Notes: generated by a model from the letters alone, not told the origin. Shown: positions 14,525-24,601, counted from the first letter of the stretch. The stretch: 64,000 nt of DNA from Lachnoclostridium sp. An181 (GCF_002160325.1 NZ_NFKJ01000003.1:178899-242898), one strand, 5' to 3'. Translations and numbers: made by a program.

Positions 14525-16312
14525 TTATTCCTGTTCTTCCGTCCTGCGGATCGCAAGTCCTAACTCTTCCAACTGTTTTTCATCTACTTCTCCCGGAGCT
14601 TCTGTCATAAGACAGGAAGCATCTTTGATTTTCGGGAATGCGATCACATCGCGGATGCTGTCCTCTTTTGCCATCAGCATGACAAGGCGGTCCAGTCCAT
14701 ATGCAAGCCCTGCGTGAGGAGGCACTCCGTATTTGAATGCATCCAGAAGGAATCCAAAACGGCTCTGTGCCTGCTCTTTCGTAAATCCAAGGCATTCAAA
14801 CATTTTCTCCTGGATATCGTTCTGGAAGATACGCACGCTTCCTCCTCCGATCTCATTTCCGTTGAGCACGATGTCGTATGCTTTTGCACGTACTCTTCCA
14901 GGATCTGTGTCAAGATACTGTAAATCTTCCTCCATCGGCATTGTAAACGGATGATGCATTGCTGTATAACGGTTCTCTTCCTCATTCCACTCTAGCAGCG
15001 GGAATTCTGTGATCCAAAGGAATTTATACTCACTCTTATCCAGAAGTTCCATCTGTTTTGCCAGCTCCAGACGAAGCGCTCCCAGCACATCCCAGACAAC
15101 TTTGTTTTTATCTGCTGCAAAGAGAAGTAAATCTCCGTTCTCTCCACCCATTGCCTGGATGAGATTTGTCATCTCATCCTCTTTCATAAATTTTGCGAAA
15201 GAAGATTTGACATTTCCATCCTCTCCAATGGCAATGTATGCAAGACCTTTTGCGCCGTAGTCTTTTGCAAAATCCACCAGCTTGTCAATTTTCTTTCTTG
15301 GCATTGCTCCCTGGCCTTTTGCATTGATACCGCGCACACTGCCGCCATTTTCCACTGCACCTTTGAATACTGCAAAGTCGCAGTTCTTTACCACTTCTGT
15401 CACATCTGTAAGCTCCATGCCAAATCGGATATCCGGTTTATCAGAACCAAAGCGGTCCATGGCCTCCTGCCAAGTCATTCTTTGAATCGGCAATGGCACT
15501 TCCACATTCAGCACTTCTTTAAATACTTTTGCAAGCAGTCTTTCATTTACATCAATGACATCGTCCACATCCACAAAGGACAGCTCCATGTCGATCTGAG
15601 TGAACTCCGGCTGACGGTCCGCTCTTAAATCTTCATCGCGGAAACATTTTGCGATCTGGAAATACCGGTCACATCCCGAGCACATCAAAAGCTGTTTAAA
15701 AAGCTGCGGTGACTGCGGAAGTCCATAGAAAGAACCAGGATGCACACGGCTTGGCACAAGGTAATCTCTTGCCCCTTCCGGTGTACTCTTTCCAAGGATC
15801 GGCGTTTCAATCTCCATGAACCCTTCTTCTGTCAAAAACTGACGTGTCAACGTCGCCACCTGGCTTCTCATCATCAGGTTTTTCTGAAGGTCAGGTCTTC
15901 TAAGGTCAAGGTAGCGGTATTTCAAACGCAGCTCTTCCTTTGTTTTGCTGTTCTCTTCCACCTGGAACGGCGGTGTCTCAGCCTCAGATAAAATACGAAG
16001 TTCCTCCGCACGGATCTCAATCTCTCCTGTCGCAAGATTTTCATTGACCGCACCGGAACGCGCCTCCACTTGTCCGACAACCGCAACCACAAACTCACTT
16101 CGAAGTTTTGCGGCCTTTTCCATCAATTGCTCATTGTCCTCAAAAATAATCTGAAGGATTCCGGAACGGTCTCTAAGATCAAGAAAAATGATTCCTCCTT
16201 TGTTTCTGTTTTTCTGGACCCACCCCATGACGGTCACTTTTTCACCCACATTGGACTTATTTAATTCCCCGCATCTGTGGCTTCTCTTTAAACCACGCAT
16301 TGATTCTGCCAT
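14525..16312 (-). CDS. aspS: Aspartate--tRNA ligase
   Basis: A class IIb aminoacyl-tRNA synthetase of 595 residues, the bacterial length including the GAD insertion domain. An N-terminal OB-fold anticodon-binding domain (VMGWVQKNRNKGGIIFLDLR, about residues 28-47) precedes motif 2 (CFRDEDLRADRQPEFTQID) and motif 3 (AGLAYGLDRLVMLM). ATG at 16312 is chosen because GGAGGA lies 8 bases upstream; the GTG at 16327 would use that site as codons. It follows hisS by 33 bases, a pairing common in Firmicutes, and closes the long array before a bidirectional terminator. Confidence 0.97.
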   Translation of the reverse strand: MAESMRGLKRSHRCGELNKSNVGEKVTVMGWVQKNRNKGGIIFLDLRDRSGILQIIFEDNEQLMEKAAKLRSEFVVAVVGQVEARSGAVNENLATGEIEIRAEELRILSEAETPPFQVEENSKTKEELRLKYRYLDLRRPDLQKNLMMRSQVATLTRQFLTEEGFMEIETPILGKSTPEGARDYLVPSRVHPGSFYGLPQSPQLFKQLLMCSGCDRYFQIAKCFRDEDLRADRQPEFTQIDMELSFVDVDDVIDVNERLLAKVFKEVLNVEVPLPIQRMTWQEAMDRFGSDKPDIRFGMELTDVTEVVKNCDFAVFKGAVENGGSVRGINAKGQGAMPRKKIDKLVDFAKDYGAKGLAYIAIGEDGNVKSSFAKFMKEDEMTNLIQAMGGENGDLLLFAADKNKVVWDVLGALRLELAKQMELLDKSEYKFLWITEFPLLEWNEEENRYTAMHHPFTMPMEEDLQYLDTDPGRVRAKAYDIVLNGNEIGGGSVRIFQNDIQEKMFECLGFTKEQAQSRFGFLLDAFKYGVPPHAGLAYGLDRLVMLMAKEDSIRDVIAFPKIKDASCLMTEAPGEVDEKQLEELGLAIRRTEEQE

Positions 16313-16345
16313 TTTTTCTTCCTCCACTTATCTTTATTCTGCAGC

Positions 16346-17608
16346 TTACAATCTGTCCACAGAGTCACAGTAACAATCCACGATTTCTGTGTATCCTTCA
16401 TTCATCAGCTGTTCTTTCTGGAATTTTTTATTTTTCTTCATGTTCAGGATCGTCACCTGCATGCCGCCGGCACGCTCTTCTTTTGCCAGCGCAAGCACTT
16501 TCTGTAATCCTTCTTTATGCATTCCTTTTTCTAAAAGGTATGCTTTTTTCCCTCTGCCTGTCGGGATTTCATATCCGCGCTCCAAAAGCAGCATGACAAT
16601 TCTCTCAAATCCAATGGAAAATCCACACGCAGGAGTATCCTGGCCTGTAAACTTTCCGATCATTTTGTCGTAACGTCCGCCGCCGCCGACAGAACCGCCG
16701 AACTCATCCATGGCGATCTCAAAAATTGTGCCTGTATAGTAGGACATTCCGCGCACCAAAGTAGGATCAAAACGGATGGAAAATTCGGCTTCTTTTGCAT
16801 GTTCCACGCTGTCCATGATCGTCTCAAGGCCTGCAGCTGTGTCTGGATCGAGAAAACCTTCCAGTTTTTCTTTCAGATAGCGCACACCTTCCACGTCAAA
16901 ACTTGTCTCTTTAAACAAGGCGAGGTATTTGTCCACTTTTTCTTCTGCGTAGGATGCTTTTAATTCTTCCTCCACGCCTTCCATGCCAATCTTGTCCATT
17001 TTATCCAGCGTGATGAATACGCTGTCATAATCTGTTTCTTCGAATCCGCTGTACGCTGCCATTGCTTTTAAGATTCTTCTGTCGTTGATACGAATGGCAA
17101 AATTATGGAAATCCAGCTTTCCAAGCAGAGATGTTGTCGCAAGGATCAGCTCAATCTCTGCCAGGTTAGACGGCTCTCCCAAGATATCAATATCACACTG
17201 CATGAACTGGCGGAAACGACCTCTCTGCGGTCGGTCTGCTCTCCAGACATTGCCCATCTGGAGCGCTTTAAACGGTGACGGCAGTTCATTTGCATGATTT
17301 GCGTAATATCTGGACAATGGCACAGTCAGATCGTAACGCAGTCCGCCGTCCACCAGATCAGTCTCCTCCTTGGCTGTGTCAATCTTCAACTTCTCACCGC
17401 GCTTGAGGATTTTAAAAATCAGTTTTTCATTGTCACCGCCCTGTTTGCTGCACAGGTTTTCAATGTGCTCCACACATGGGGTTTCCATGGAACAAAATCC
17501 AAACGCCCCGTATGTCTCCTTAATTAAACGGATGACATAGTCTCTGATTTCCATCTCCTTTGGCAGAATATCTTTCATTCCGGTAACTGGTTTCTTCTTT
17601 AATGCCAT
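16346..17608 (-). CDS. hisS: Histidine--tRNA ligase
   Basis: A class IIa synthetase of 420 residues. Motif 2 is seen as NVWRADRPQRGRFRQFMQCD, a His-specific loop as LVRGMSYYTGTIFE (usually LVRGLDYYT), the glycine-rich GGSVGGGGRYD, and motif 3 as GFSIGFERIVMLL. The C-terminal anticodon-binding domain ends in VDRL. MSYYTG in place of LDYYTG is a mild departure. ATG at 17608 leaves 7 bases from AAGGAG, whereas 17614 would leave one. It overlaps the hemZ stop by 10 bases. Confidence 0.95.
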   Translation of the reverse strand: MALKKKPVTGMKDILPKEMEIRDYVIRLIKETYGAFGFCSMETPCVEHIENLCSKQGGDNEKLIFKILKRGEKLKIDTAKEETDLVDGGLRYDLTVPLSRYYANHANELPSPFKALQMGNVWRADRPQRGRFRQFMQCDIDILGEPSNLAEIELILATTSLLGKLDFHNFAIRINDRRILKAMAAYSGFEETDYDSVFITLDKMDKIGMEGVEEELKASYAEEKVDKYLALFKETSFDVEGVRYLKEKLEGFLDPDTAAGLETIMDSVEHAKEAEFSIRFDPTLVRGMSYYTGTIFEIAMDEFGGSVGGGGRYDKMIGKFTGQDTPACGFSIGFERIVMLLLERGYEIPTGRGKKAYLLEKGMHKEGLQKVLALAKEERAGGMQVTILNMKKNKKFQKEQLMNEGYTEIVDCYCDSVDRL

Positions 17609-19038
17609 AGCCATTCTCCTTTTCGTTCTATCATTTCATCTACTCTTTGGATGTATTCTTTTAAGTCTTTTACATTTTCTGTCCGCTCAATCCGGTTCAT
17701 CCCGTTTTTGTTCAAATCCGGAAATACGATTTTCGTGCTCGCACCTGCGCCGCACGCAACGATCGACTGCTTTTCTTCCATAATAAGTATATTGTATATT
17801 CCTGCTTTGTCAACCTTTGCATACCCAACATTTTCAAAATTCCCTGCAATATTTTTCTGCCTGTACAGGTAATACGGTGTCATTTGCATCTTCCTTGCAT
17901 ACTTCTCTGAAAGCGCGATCATCCGGGAAAATGTCTCTGCCATCTTTCCTTCCTCATCCGCGGTTCTTTGGTATTCTTCCATTTGGCGAAGTTTTGATGC
18001 CCTTTTGATGGCAAGGCTGTGGACTGTCAGATTATCCGGATTCAGCTTTTCAATCTCTTTTAGTGTATCTTCCATATCCACTACGCTCTCACCCGGAAGT
18101 CCTGCGATCAGATCCATATTGATGTTGTCAAATCCAAGTTCCCTTGCCATAAAAAAAACATTCCTTACATCTTCGACCGTATGCTTTCTCCCGATCAGAT
18201 CCAGTGTTTTTTGCTGCATAGTCTGCGGATTGATAGAAATTCTGGAAATCCCATGTGCACGCAACACTTTTAGTTTCTCTTGTGTAATGCTGTCCGGTCT
18301 TCCGGCCTCCACGGTAAATTCCTTTACATCTTCGTAGGAAAAATGTTCCTCCATGTGAGTGAGGAGCCGATCAAGCTGATCCGGCGAAAGTGTGGTCGGC
18401 GTTCCGCCCCCAATGTACACGGTGTTGAGCTTTTTCTCTTTGGACACACTGGCCACAAAGGTAAGTTCTTTTAACAAAGCGGCCAAATAGTCCTCCACGT
18501 ATTTTTGGTATGATGCCAGCGGATAAGAAGTAAAAGAACAATAGATACAGGTAGTCGGACAAAATGGAATCCCCACATACAGACTGTATCCATCCTTATA
18601 GTCCAATCTGGAGAGCAGCTCTTTTTCTCTCTTTGCAATCTCCAGCCCAAGTCTTGCTTTTTTCTCTGTCACCATGTGCACTTTCTTCATTGAAGAAATG
18701 ATCTCCTCGTTCGTCTTCCCGTCTTCCAGACCTTTCATGATGATTTTTGTAGGCCGAATACCAGTCAGGATTCCCCAGGCAAGCTCCTTTCCGGTAAGCT
18801 TTGAAAGAATCCGGTATACCTTCACATTCACATACTGTTTCTTTTCTTTTTTTCCTGAAAACTCCGCCACCTCTTCCGGACAGACGGATGCGATTTCCCT
18901 GCCGTCTTTTTGGATCCGCACCAGAGCAGAAAACTCCTCGTTTATACTCTGCTCCAGCTCCTCTGCAGGATAAAACGCCTTCACCATATGATAAATGTCA
19001 TAAGGATAACTCTCATTTTGAAACTCCAAGCGTATCAT
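17599..19038 (-). CDS. hemZ: HemZ-type radical SAM coproporphyrinogen dehydrogenase-like protein
   Basis: A 479-residue HemN-family radical SAM protein. An N-terminal domain of about 150 residues, typical of HemZ, precedes the cluster motif CPTTCIYCSF and the family block GGGTPTTLSPDQLDRLL. It continues with EFTVEAGRPDSIT, RISINPQTM and the long HemN C-terminal domain (YYLYRQKNIAGNFENVGY). HemZ was named for anaerobic conversion of coproporphyrinogen to protoporphyrinogen, but many HemN-like proteins act in heme handling or other reactions, and no heme synthesis genes are seen here. It is embedded between an MBL hydrolase and hisS, a conserved clostridial arrangement. Confidence 0.87.
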   Translation of the reverse strand: MIRLEFQNESYPYDIYHMVKAFYPAEELEQSINEEFSALVRIQKDGREIASVCPEEVAEFSGKKEKKQYVNVKVYRILSKLTGKELAWGILTGIRPTKIIMKGLEDGKTNEEIISSMKKVHMVTEKKARLGLEIAKREKELLSRLDYKDGYSLYVGIPFCPTTCIYCSFTSYPLASYQKYVEDYLAALLKELTFVASVSKEKKLNTVYIGGGTPTTLSPDQLDRLLTHMEEHFSYEDVKEFTVEAGRPDSITQEKLKVLRAHGISRISINPQTMQQKTLDLIGRKHTVEDVRNVFFMARELGFDNINMDLIAGLPGESVVDMEDTLKEIEKLNPDNLTVHSLAIKRASKLRQMEEYQRTADEEGKMAETFSRMIALSEKYARKMQMTPYYLYRQKNIAGNFENVGYAKVDKAGIYNILIMEEKQSIVACGAGASTKIVFPDLNKNGMNRIERTENVKDLKEYIQRVDEMIERKGEWLWH

Positions 19039-19074
19039 CGTCTGTTTCCTTTCCTATTCATATATCTACACACA

Positions 19075-19114
19075 ATTTGGCAGAGGCCGCATTCTTTTGC
19101 ATCCTCTGCCAAAT
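19075..19114 (-). terminator. Hairpin between the MBL hydrolase gene and hemZ
   Basis: A perfect 12-bp stem ATTTGGCAGAGG / CCTCTGCCAAAT with a 16-base loop lies between the two genes. The minus strand has no long T-run after it, so it may be a weak terminator, a processing site or a stability element. Confidence 0.55.
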
Positions 19115-19121
19115 ACATTCA

Positions 19122-19742
19122 TTAAATAAATGGGTTTTCCCTTTTTTCGTTTCCGATCGTGGTCATCTGCATATGCCCCGGATACACGATCGTGTCATCC
19201 GGAAGAGGCAACAATCTTTCCTTAATATTTCGGATCAAAGCAGATATACTGCCTCCCGGGAAATCCGTCCTCCCCACAGAACCTGCAAACAAGGTGTCTC
19301 CACTGAAAAGCACATTTTCACTCTCCTCATAGTAACAGCATCCTCCTTGTGTGTGCCCCGGCGTAAAGATGACGCGGAAGGAAAATCCCGCAAAAGAAAT
19401 CTTCTCATCAGCCTTCAAAGGCAGTGCCTCCTCCAACGTGTAAGGAGCCCCAAAAGAACTTGATAAATTCACGTTTGCATCCTTCAATACAGCAAGTTCC
19501 TCTTCGTGGGCATAGATTGGAATCTTGTATTCTTTTGCTGTCTCACTTGCCCCGCCCATATGGTCAATGTGACCGTGTGTCAAAAGAACAGCCTTTGGGG
19601 TAAGCCCTTCTTTTTGAATATACGCTTTCATCTCCGCCGAAAACAGTGCCGGATCAACGATCACACACTCCTTTGTCTCCTCATTTACTGCAAGATATGT
19701 GTTCGTCTGGAACATTCCCAGTACATAAGTTTTAACTTTCAT
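19122..19742 (-). CDS. Metallo-beta-lactamase fold hydrolase (glyoxalase II-like)
   Basis: A 206-residue MBL-fold enzyme. The metal ligands are visible as THGHIDHMGG, a downstream His in FTPGHTQGG, the bridging Asp in LFSGDTLFAGSVGRTD and the last His in YPGHMQMTTIGNEK. This is the stand-alone YcbL/YqgX type, which hydrolyses thioesters such as S-lactoylglutathione analogues; the actual substrate is unknown. ATG at 19742 is chosen for its AGAGGA site and the conserved start MKVKTYVLGMFQTN. It begins 13 bases behind rel, with which it is probably co-transcribed. Confidence 0.88.
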   Translation of the reverse strand: MKVKTYVLGMFQTNTYLAVNEETKECVIVDPALFSAEMKAYIQKEGLTPKAVLLTHGHIDHMGGASETAKEYKIPIYAHEEELAVLKDANVNLSSSFGAPYTLEEALPLKADEKISFAGFSFRVIFTPGHTQGGCCYYEESENVLFSGDTLFAGSVGRTDFPGGSISALIRNIKERLLPLPDDTIVYPGHMQMTTIGNEKRENPFI

Positions 19743-19755
19743 CTTTTCCTCTTTT

Positions 19756-22059
19756 CTAGCCCACTGCGCGCTCAATATCCACAACGCCTTCCAGTTTCCT
19801 CAGCTTATCGATCGCCCTGGAAAGTTCTTCTCTTCCATGGACAATAAATCCCGCCTCAATAGTTGCAGTGCCTTGTTTGTTCGTTCGGATATTCATGGAT
19901 TTTACATCTATCTTCATCTCTGTGAATACTTTTGTGATCTCCATCAAAAGTCCCTGTCTGTCGTTGGCGTACATTTTAATCTCTGCCATATACTGGCCGA
20001 TATTTTCTTCGGCACCGGATTCCCACTCCGCCGGAATCAAACGGGCTCTCTCACTCTCCGATAGGTGGAGGATATTCACACAGTCCGTCCGGTGAATAGT
20101 CATGCCTCTTCCCCTTGTCACAAATCCTACGATCTCATCACCGGGAACCGGATTGCAGCATCTGGAAAAGCGCACCGCAATATCGTCAATTCCCTTCACC
20201 ACAATGCCGCTCTTAGATTTTGCAATGTGGACCTTGTTTCTCGTGGCCTCATTGACTTTCTCCAGTATGGCCTCATCGGTAATGCTTTCTTTATGGTCTT
20301 TTCCGTATTCCTCCAGAAGCCGGTTTACCACCTGGCCTTCCTTCAAACCTCCATGCCCCACGGCTGCGAGCACAGAATCCCAGTCCCGGAATCCATATTT
20401 TGTCTGCACAACCTGAAGGTATTTTGGTTTCGTCAGATCGCTCAACACGATCCCCTTTGCCTTACAGTAAGCCCCGATCAGTTCCTTTCCGCGGACAATA
20501 TTATCTTCCTTAAATTCTTTTTTAAACCACTGGTTAATTTTATTTTTAGCTTGTGTGCTCTTTACAATATTGAGCCAGTCTCGGCTCGGTCCTCTGGAAT
20601 TCTGGGATGTCAAAATCTCAATTCGGTCTCCGTTCTGAATCTTGTAATCAATGTTCACAAGCTTTCCGTTCACCCTTGCCCCGACCATTTTATTTCCGAC
20701 CGCAGAGTGTATCGCATACGCGAAATCCACTGGCGTGGAACCGTTCGGCAGATTTTTTACGTCCCCGTTCGGGGTGAAACAGTAGACATCCTCTGCAAAC
20801 AAATCCAAATCTCCTTTGAGAAGACTTAAAAACTCCCGGTTATCGGTATCCTGCTGCCATTCCAGTATCTGGCGCAGCCACGTCAGCTTTTCTTCTTCCT
20901 GGACTTTGATGTTCTTCTTTCCGTCATTGGATTCTTTGTATTTCCAGTGAGCTGCGATTCCATATTCCGCTGTTTTGTGCATTTCCTGAGTGCGGATTTG
21001 AATCTCAAACGGCTGTCCTATGGAACTCATCAGCGTGGTGTGCAATGACTGATACATATTTGGTTTCGGCATGGCGATATAGTCTTTAAACCGTCCCGGA
21101 ACAGGTGTGTACATTTCATGGATAACTCCAAGTGCAGCGTAACAGTCCTTCACAGAGTCCACAATGATCCTGACTGCAAACAGATCGTAAATCTGATCCA
21201 CTGTTTTATCCTGATTCACCATTTTTTTATAGATGCTGAAAAAATGTTTCACACGTCCTTTTACCTCTGCCCTGATATTGGCATTTTTCATGTGTGTGGA
21301 AACTTCCTTGACGATCTGAGCCACAAACTCTTCTCTTTCTGTCTTCCTGGCATTGATCTGCTGCACCAGATCGTAAAAAACTTCCGGTTTTAAATATCGC
21401 AGGGAAAGATCATCCAGCTCTGTCTTTATCTTGGAAATACCAAGCCTTTGAGCGATCGGAGCATAAATGTCCATAGTCTCTCTTGCTTTTTCCTTCTGTT
21501 TCTCAGGTCTCATAAACTGAAGTGTGCGCATGTTGTGCAATCGGTCCGCCAGTTTGATGATGATGACACGGATATCCTTTGCCATGGCCAAAAACATTTT
21601 TCTTAAGTTTTCTGCCTGAACCTCTATTTTATCCTGAGAGTAGGACAGCTGTCCCAGCTTTGTGACACCGTCCACCAACAGCGCTACTTCGTCCCCGAAT
21701 TCATCTGCAATCTCCTCAGAGGTCATCACTGTGTCCTCAACCACATCGTGGAGAATCCCAGCAACAATGGTCTCCTTATCCATCTCAAGCTCCGCCAGGA
21801 TCGTTCCGACCCAGAGAGGATGGATGATGTAAGCCTCCCCTGATTTGCGGAACTGTCCTTCATGCGCACTTTTGGCAATCCTGTATGCTTTTTCTATCAT
21901 GGATATATCATCGGACGGGTGATATTTTTTTACCCTCTCGATCAATGCCTGGTATAACTTTTCCGGGTCTTGATAATCAGATGGTTCTTTCACCGCATGG
22001 CCATCCACAACTTTTAATTTCTGTATATGGTCCATCTCTTCCAGTATATTGTCTGCCAT
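19756..22059 (-). CDS. rel: Bifunctional (p)ppGpp synthetase/hydrolase (RSH)
   Basis: A long RelA/SpoT homologue of 767 residues that makes and degrades the stringent-response alarmone. An HD hydrolase domain (EGQFRKSGEAYIIHP, ILHDVVEDT) precedes the synthetase domain (KHFFSIYKKM, DLFAVRIIV) and a TGS domain (VYCFTPNGDVKNLPNGST). A zinc-finger-like segment (RFSRCCNPVPGDEIVGFV) and a C-terminal ACT domain follow. The synthetase carries RFKD, the RxKD motif of bifunctional Rel rather than the ExDD of RelA. ATG at 22059 follows AAGGAGGG by 7 bases, so the first six codons of the longer frame are excluded. Position between apt and an MBL gene is typical for Clostridia. Confidence 0.96.
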   Translation of the reverse strand: MADNILEEMDHIQKLKVVDGHAVKEPSDYQDPEKLYQALIERVKKYHPSDDISMIEKAYRIAKSAHEGQFRKSGEAYIIHPLWVGTILAELEMDKETIVAGILHDVVEDTVMTSEEIADEFGDEVALLVDGVTKLGQLSYSQDKIEVQAENLRKMFLAMAKDIRVIIIKLADRLHNMRTLQFMRPEKQKEKARETMDIYAPIAQRLGISKIKTELDDLSLRYLKPEVFYDLVQQINARKTEREEFVAQIVKEVSTHMKNANIRAEVKGRVKHFFSIYKKMVNQDKTVDQIYDLFAVRIIVDSVKDCYAALGVIHEMYTPVPGRFKDYIAMPKPNMYQSLHTTLMSSIGQPFEIQIRTQEMHKTAEYGIAAHWKYKESNDGKKNIKVQEEEKLTWLRQILEWQQDTDNREFLSLLKGDLDLFAEDVYCFTPNGDVKNLPNGSTPVDFAYAIHSAVGNKMVGARVNGKLVNIDYKIQNGDRIEILTSQNSRGPSRDWLNIVKSTQAKNKINQWFKKEFKEDNIVRGKELIGAYCKAKGIVLSDLTKPKYLQVVQTKYGFRDWDSVLAAVGHGGLKEGQVVNRLLEEYGKDHKESITDEAILEKVNEATRNKVHIAKSKSGIVVKGIDDIAVRFSRCCNPVPGDEIVGFVTRGRGMTIHRTDCVNILHLSESERARLIPAEWESGAEENIGQYMAEIKMYANDRQGLLMEITKVFTEMKIDVKSMNIRTNKQGTATIEAGFIVHGREELSRAIDKLRKLEGVVDIERAVG

Positions 22060-22103
22060 ATCAATTCCCTCCTTCATTCCTTTATCCCTGCGTATCCTTA
22101 AGG

Positions 22104-22628
22104 CTACTTTCCAGGATAGGAGATGACGCTCTCCACATCATATCCTTCCAGTTTCTCTCTTCCTTTCAGTCCCATAAGTTCCATGAGAAATACAATTTTG
22201 ACTACTTTTCCTCCGAGACGTTCCACCATCTTAATGATCGCCTCAATGGTTCCCCCTGTTGCCATAAGATCATCGATAATCACTACCTTCTGTCCCGGCT
22301 TTATGGATGTCTCGTGCATCTCAATCTCTGCACTTCCATATTCCAGATCATACCTTTCACCGATGGTCTTTCTTGGAAGTTTCCCCTTTTTCCTCACCGG
22401 GACAAATGCCTTGCCAAGATTGTACGCAATCGGCATGCCAAAGATAAATCCCCTTGACTCCGGTCCAATCACAGCGTCAAAATCAATATCCTTTACTTTT
22501 TCCTGTATCAGATCAATGGCCAGATGAAGACCCTCCGCGTCCTCCAGAATACTGGTCACATCTCTGAAGATAATTCCTTCCTCCGGAAAATCCGGAATAC
22601 TTATGACATATTCTTCTATTGGTTTCAT
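22104..22628 (-). CDS. apt: Adenine phosphoribosyltransferase
   Basis: It salvages adenine to AMP using PRPP. It has 174 residues. The N-terminus PIEEYVISIPDFPEEGIIFRD shows the family IxDFPxxGIxFxD motif, GPESRGFIFGMPIA follows, and VVIIDDLMATGGT is the PRPP-binding loop. ATG at 22628 is used because GGAG lies 6 bases before it and it fits the family start. It sits between recJ and rel; the recJ-apt-rel order is conserved in Firmicutes and links purine salvage to ppGpp metabolism. Confidence 0.96.
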   Translation of the reverse strand: MKPIEEYVISIPDFPEEGIIFRDVTSILEDAEGLHLAIDLIQEKVKDIDFDAVIGPESRGFIFGMPIAYNLGKAFVPVRKKGKLPRKTIGERYDLEYGSAEIEMHETSIKPGQKVVIIDDLMATGGTIEAIIKMVERLGGKVVKIVFLMELMGLKGREKLEGYDVESVISYPGK

Positions 22629-22725
22629 TCTTTTCTCCATTTTCTAAAATTAAATCTATTTTTTAGTATATCATCTTTTTTAACAATTTTCAATTTTTAC
22701 CTGAAAAACTCACTTTCTTGTGCTT

Positions 22726-24483
22726 TTAACGATAATTCTTTATCACTATCTGAACATTTTTTCTGCCCATATATTCATTTATCTGAGGATAGTATGTAAA
22801 TGACATGGCGATCCCTGAAATCCTCCCGCGAAACGCCTCTTCCGTCCTGGTTTTTCCAAAGGTCTCTTCCATATAAGAGTACAGTTTCTCCACATCTCCA
22901 AAATAAATGCCTTCTATGGTTGTCTGATTTTGATCCTTCAGCTGAAATTTTACCACGTTTTTATTTTTTCCAATGATATGTGCTCCCAAAATTTCTACGT
23001 TTCTCTCTGCAAATAATGGTTTTGCATTGCCCTTTCCAAAAGGTTCCAGCAACTCCAACTCTTCGACCAGCTCCTCCGTGGCAGAAAAAAACGGCATCTG
23101 CATATCAATCGACACTTTCTCCATCAAGTCTTCCACGGAAAGCCCTGCGCACTCGTTTAGCCGTGTTCTGAGTTTTTCAATATTTTCCTCTTTTAAGGAT
23201 AGTCCTGCAGCCAGTTTGTGCCCGCCGAATTTTGTGAGCAGATTTTTACACTGATTGAGTTTCTCATACATATGGTATGCATCAATAGAGCGCCCGGAAC
23301 CCTTCACTCCCTCCTCTGCTTTGGTCAGGACAAAGGTTGGTTTATAGTACCGCTCTCGGATCCTCCCGGCCACAATACCCGCCAGGCTTTCGTGACAATT
23401 CGGCAGATAGACGACGAGCACAGTGTCCTCTTTTAAAGAACTGCCTTCAATCTTTTCAATGGCTTCCTCCACTGCCTGGAGCGTCATCTCCTTTCTGCTG
23501 TCGTTTAGCGCCTTTAAATCTCCGGCCAGAATGTCAGCTTCCTTTTTTGTTTCCGCCGACAACATTTCCAGAGCACGCTTTGCTGTGTCCAATCTTCCGC
23601 TGGCATTTAAGCATGGCCCTAAAACAAACCCGATGTGATATGCACTAAGCCTGTCCTTGTCAATCTGTGTACACTCCATCAAAGCCTGCAGTCCCAAATT
23701 CTTCGTCTTCTTCAACATTTCCAGACCATATTTCACAAAAACCCGGTTTTCTCCGATCAAATCCATCACGTCTCCCACAGTCGCAATGGCCACATTTTCA
23801 ATCAGATACTCAATTTCCTTTGTATCGTTCCCTGTAATGTTCATCAAAACTTCGATCAGTTTATATGCAACGGCTGCGCCGCAAAGCCCTTTAAACGGAT
23901 ACTCACAGTCCGCCCTTTTTGGATCCACAACCGCGTCCGCAGGTGGAAGAATGTATGTTTTCTTTTGTCCTTCCTCATATGGAACCTCATGGTGATCGGT
24001 CACGATCAGCGTCATGCCAAGCTCTTTCCCATACGCAATCTCCCCGGCCGCTGCGATCCCATTGTCACATGTGACAATCGTGTCCACTCCATCCTCCATT
24101 GCTCTGTCGATCAAGTTTTTGTTTAGTCCATACCCATCCTTCATTCTATCCGGTATATCCGTGTCTACATCTGCTCCAAGCGTTTTTAATCCCTTCATCA
24201 ATATATAGGAGGCATTGATCCCATCAATGTCGTAATCCCCGATCACCCGAATCTTACTTCCTTCTCTTATCTTTTCCAAAAGGATCTGCGCCGCCTTGTC
24301 CATATCTCTCATCAAAAGCCCGTCATTAAGCTCCTCCAGACTACCGTTCAAATACATGTTCATTTCCTCGTCTCCCACAATATTCCTGTTCCGTATCAGG
24401 CAGGCAAGCCTTGGGCTGATATGATATTTTTCGGCAATCCTTCTGTAATCTGCTCCTTTTTGCAGTAAAACCCATCTCTCCAT
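22726..24483 (-). CDS. recJ: Single-stranded-DNA-specific exonuclease RecJ
   Basis: A 5'-3' ssDNA exonuclease of the DHH family, acting in recombination and repair. It has 585 residues. Motif I is VIGDYDIDGINA (about residues 80-91), motif III LIVTDHHEVPYE, and the DHHA1 domain follows with GRIRERYYKPTFVLT and GSGRSIDAYHMYE. The C-terminal OB-like part ends the protein. DYDIDG for DYDADG is conservative. ATG at 24483 has GGAGG upstream and gives the usual N-terminus; the 34-codon extension runs through the terminator of secDF and is excluded. Confidence 0.95.
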   Translation of the reverse strand: MERWVLLQKGADYRRIAEKYHISPRLACLIRNRNIVGDEEMNMYLNGSLEELNDGLLMRDMDKAAQILLEKIREGSKIRVIGDYDIDGINASYILMKGLKTLGADVDTDIPDRMKDGYGLNKNLIDRAMEDGVDTIVTCDNGIAAAGEIAYGKELGMTLIVTDHHEVPYEEGQKKTYILPPADAVVDPKRADCEYPFKGLCGAAVAYKLIEVLMNITGNDTKEIEYLIENVAIATVGDVMDLIGENRVFVKYGLEMLKKTKNLGLQALMECTQIDKDRLSAYHIGFVLGPCLNASGRLDTAKRALEMLSAETKKEADILAGDLKALNDSRKEMTLQAVEEAIEKIEGSSLKEDTVLVVYLPNCHESLAGIVAGRIRERYYKPTFVLTKAEEGVKGSGRSIDAYHMYEKLNQCKNLLTKFGGHKLAAGLSLKEENIEKLRTRLNECAGLSVEDLMEKVSIDMQMPFFSATEELVEELELLEPFGKGNAKPLFAERNVEILGAHIIGKNKNVVKFQLKDQNQTTIEGIYFGDVEKLYSYMEETFGKTRTEEAFRGRISGIAMSFTYYPQINEYMGRKNVQIVIKNYR

Positions 24484-24539
24484 CTGTATTTTCCGCCTCC
24501 ACAAAAATATGTTTTGTGTCTTTCTCACTCTACGAATGA

Positions 24540-24588
24540 GAAAATGCTGCAAAACCAGATTTTCTTTGTCTGAATTCTGCAGCATCTT
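24540..24588 (-). terminator. Terminator behind secDF
   Basis: Stem ATGCTGCA / TGCAGCAT, with an inner CAGA/TCTG pair in the 26-base loop, is followed on the minus strand by TTTTCTC. It lies between secDF and recJ. Confidence 0.7.
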
Positions 24589-24601
24589 TTCTATAATACT
24601 G

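Noticed and set aside
20065..20829. 254-codon plus-strand frame
   Set aside because: Antisense shadow of rel; no start signal and non-protein-like composition.
24484..24585. 34-codon N-terminal extension of recJ
   Set aside because: It runs through the secDF terminator and does not match the family N-terminus.
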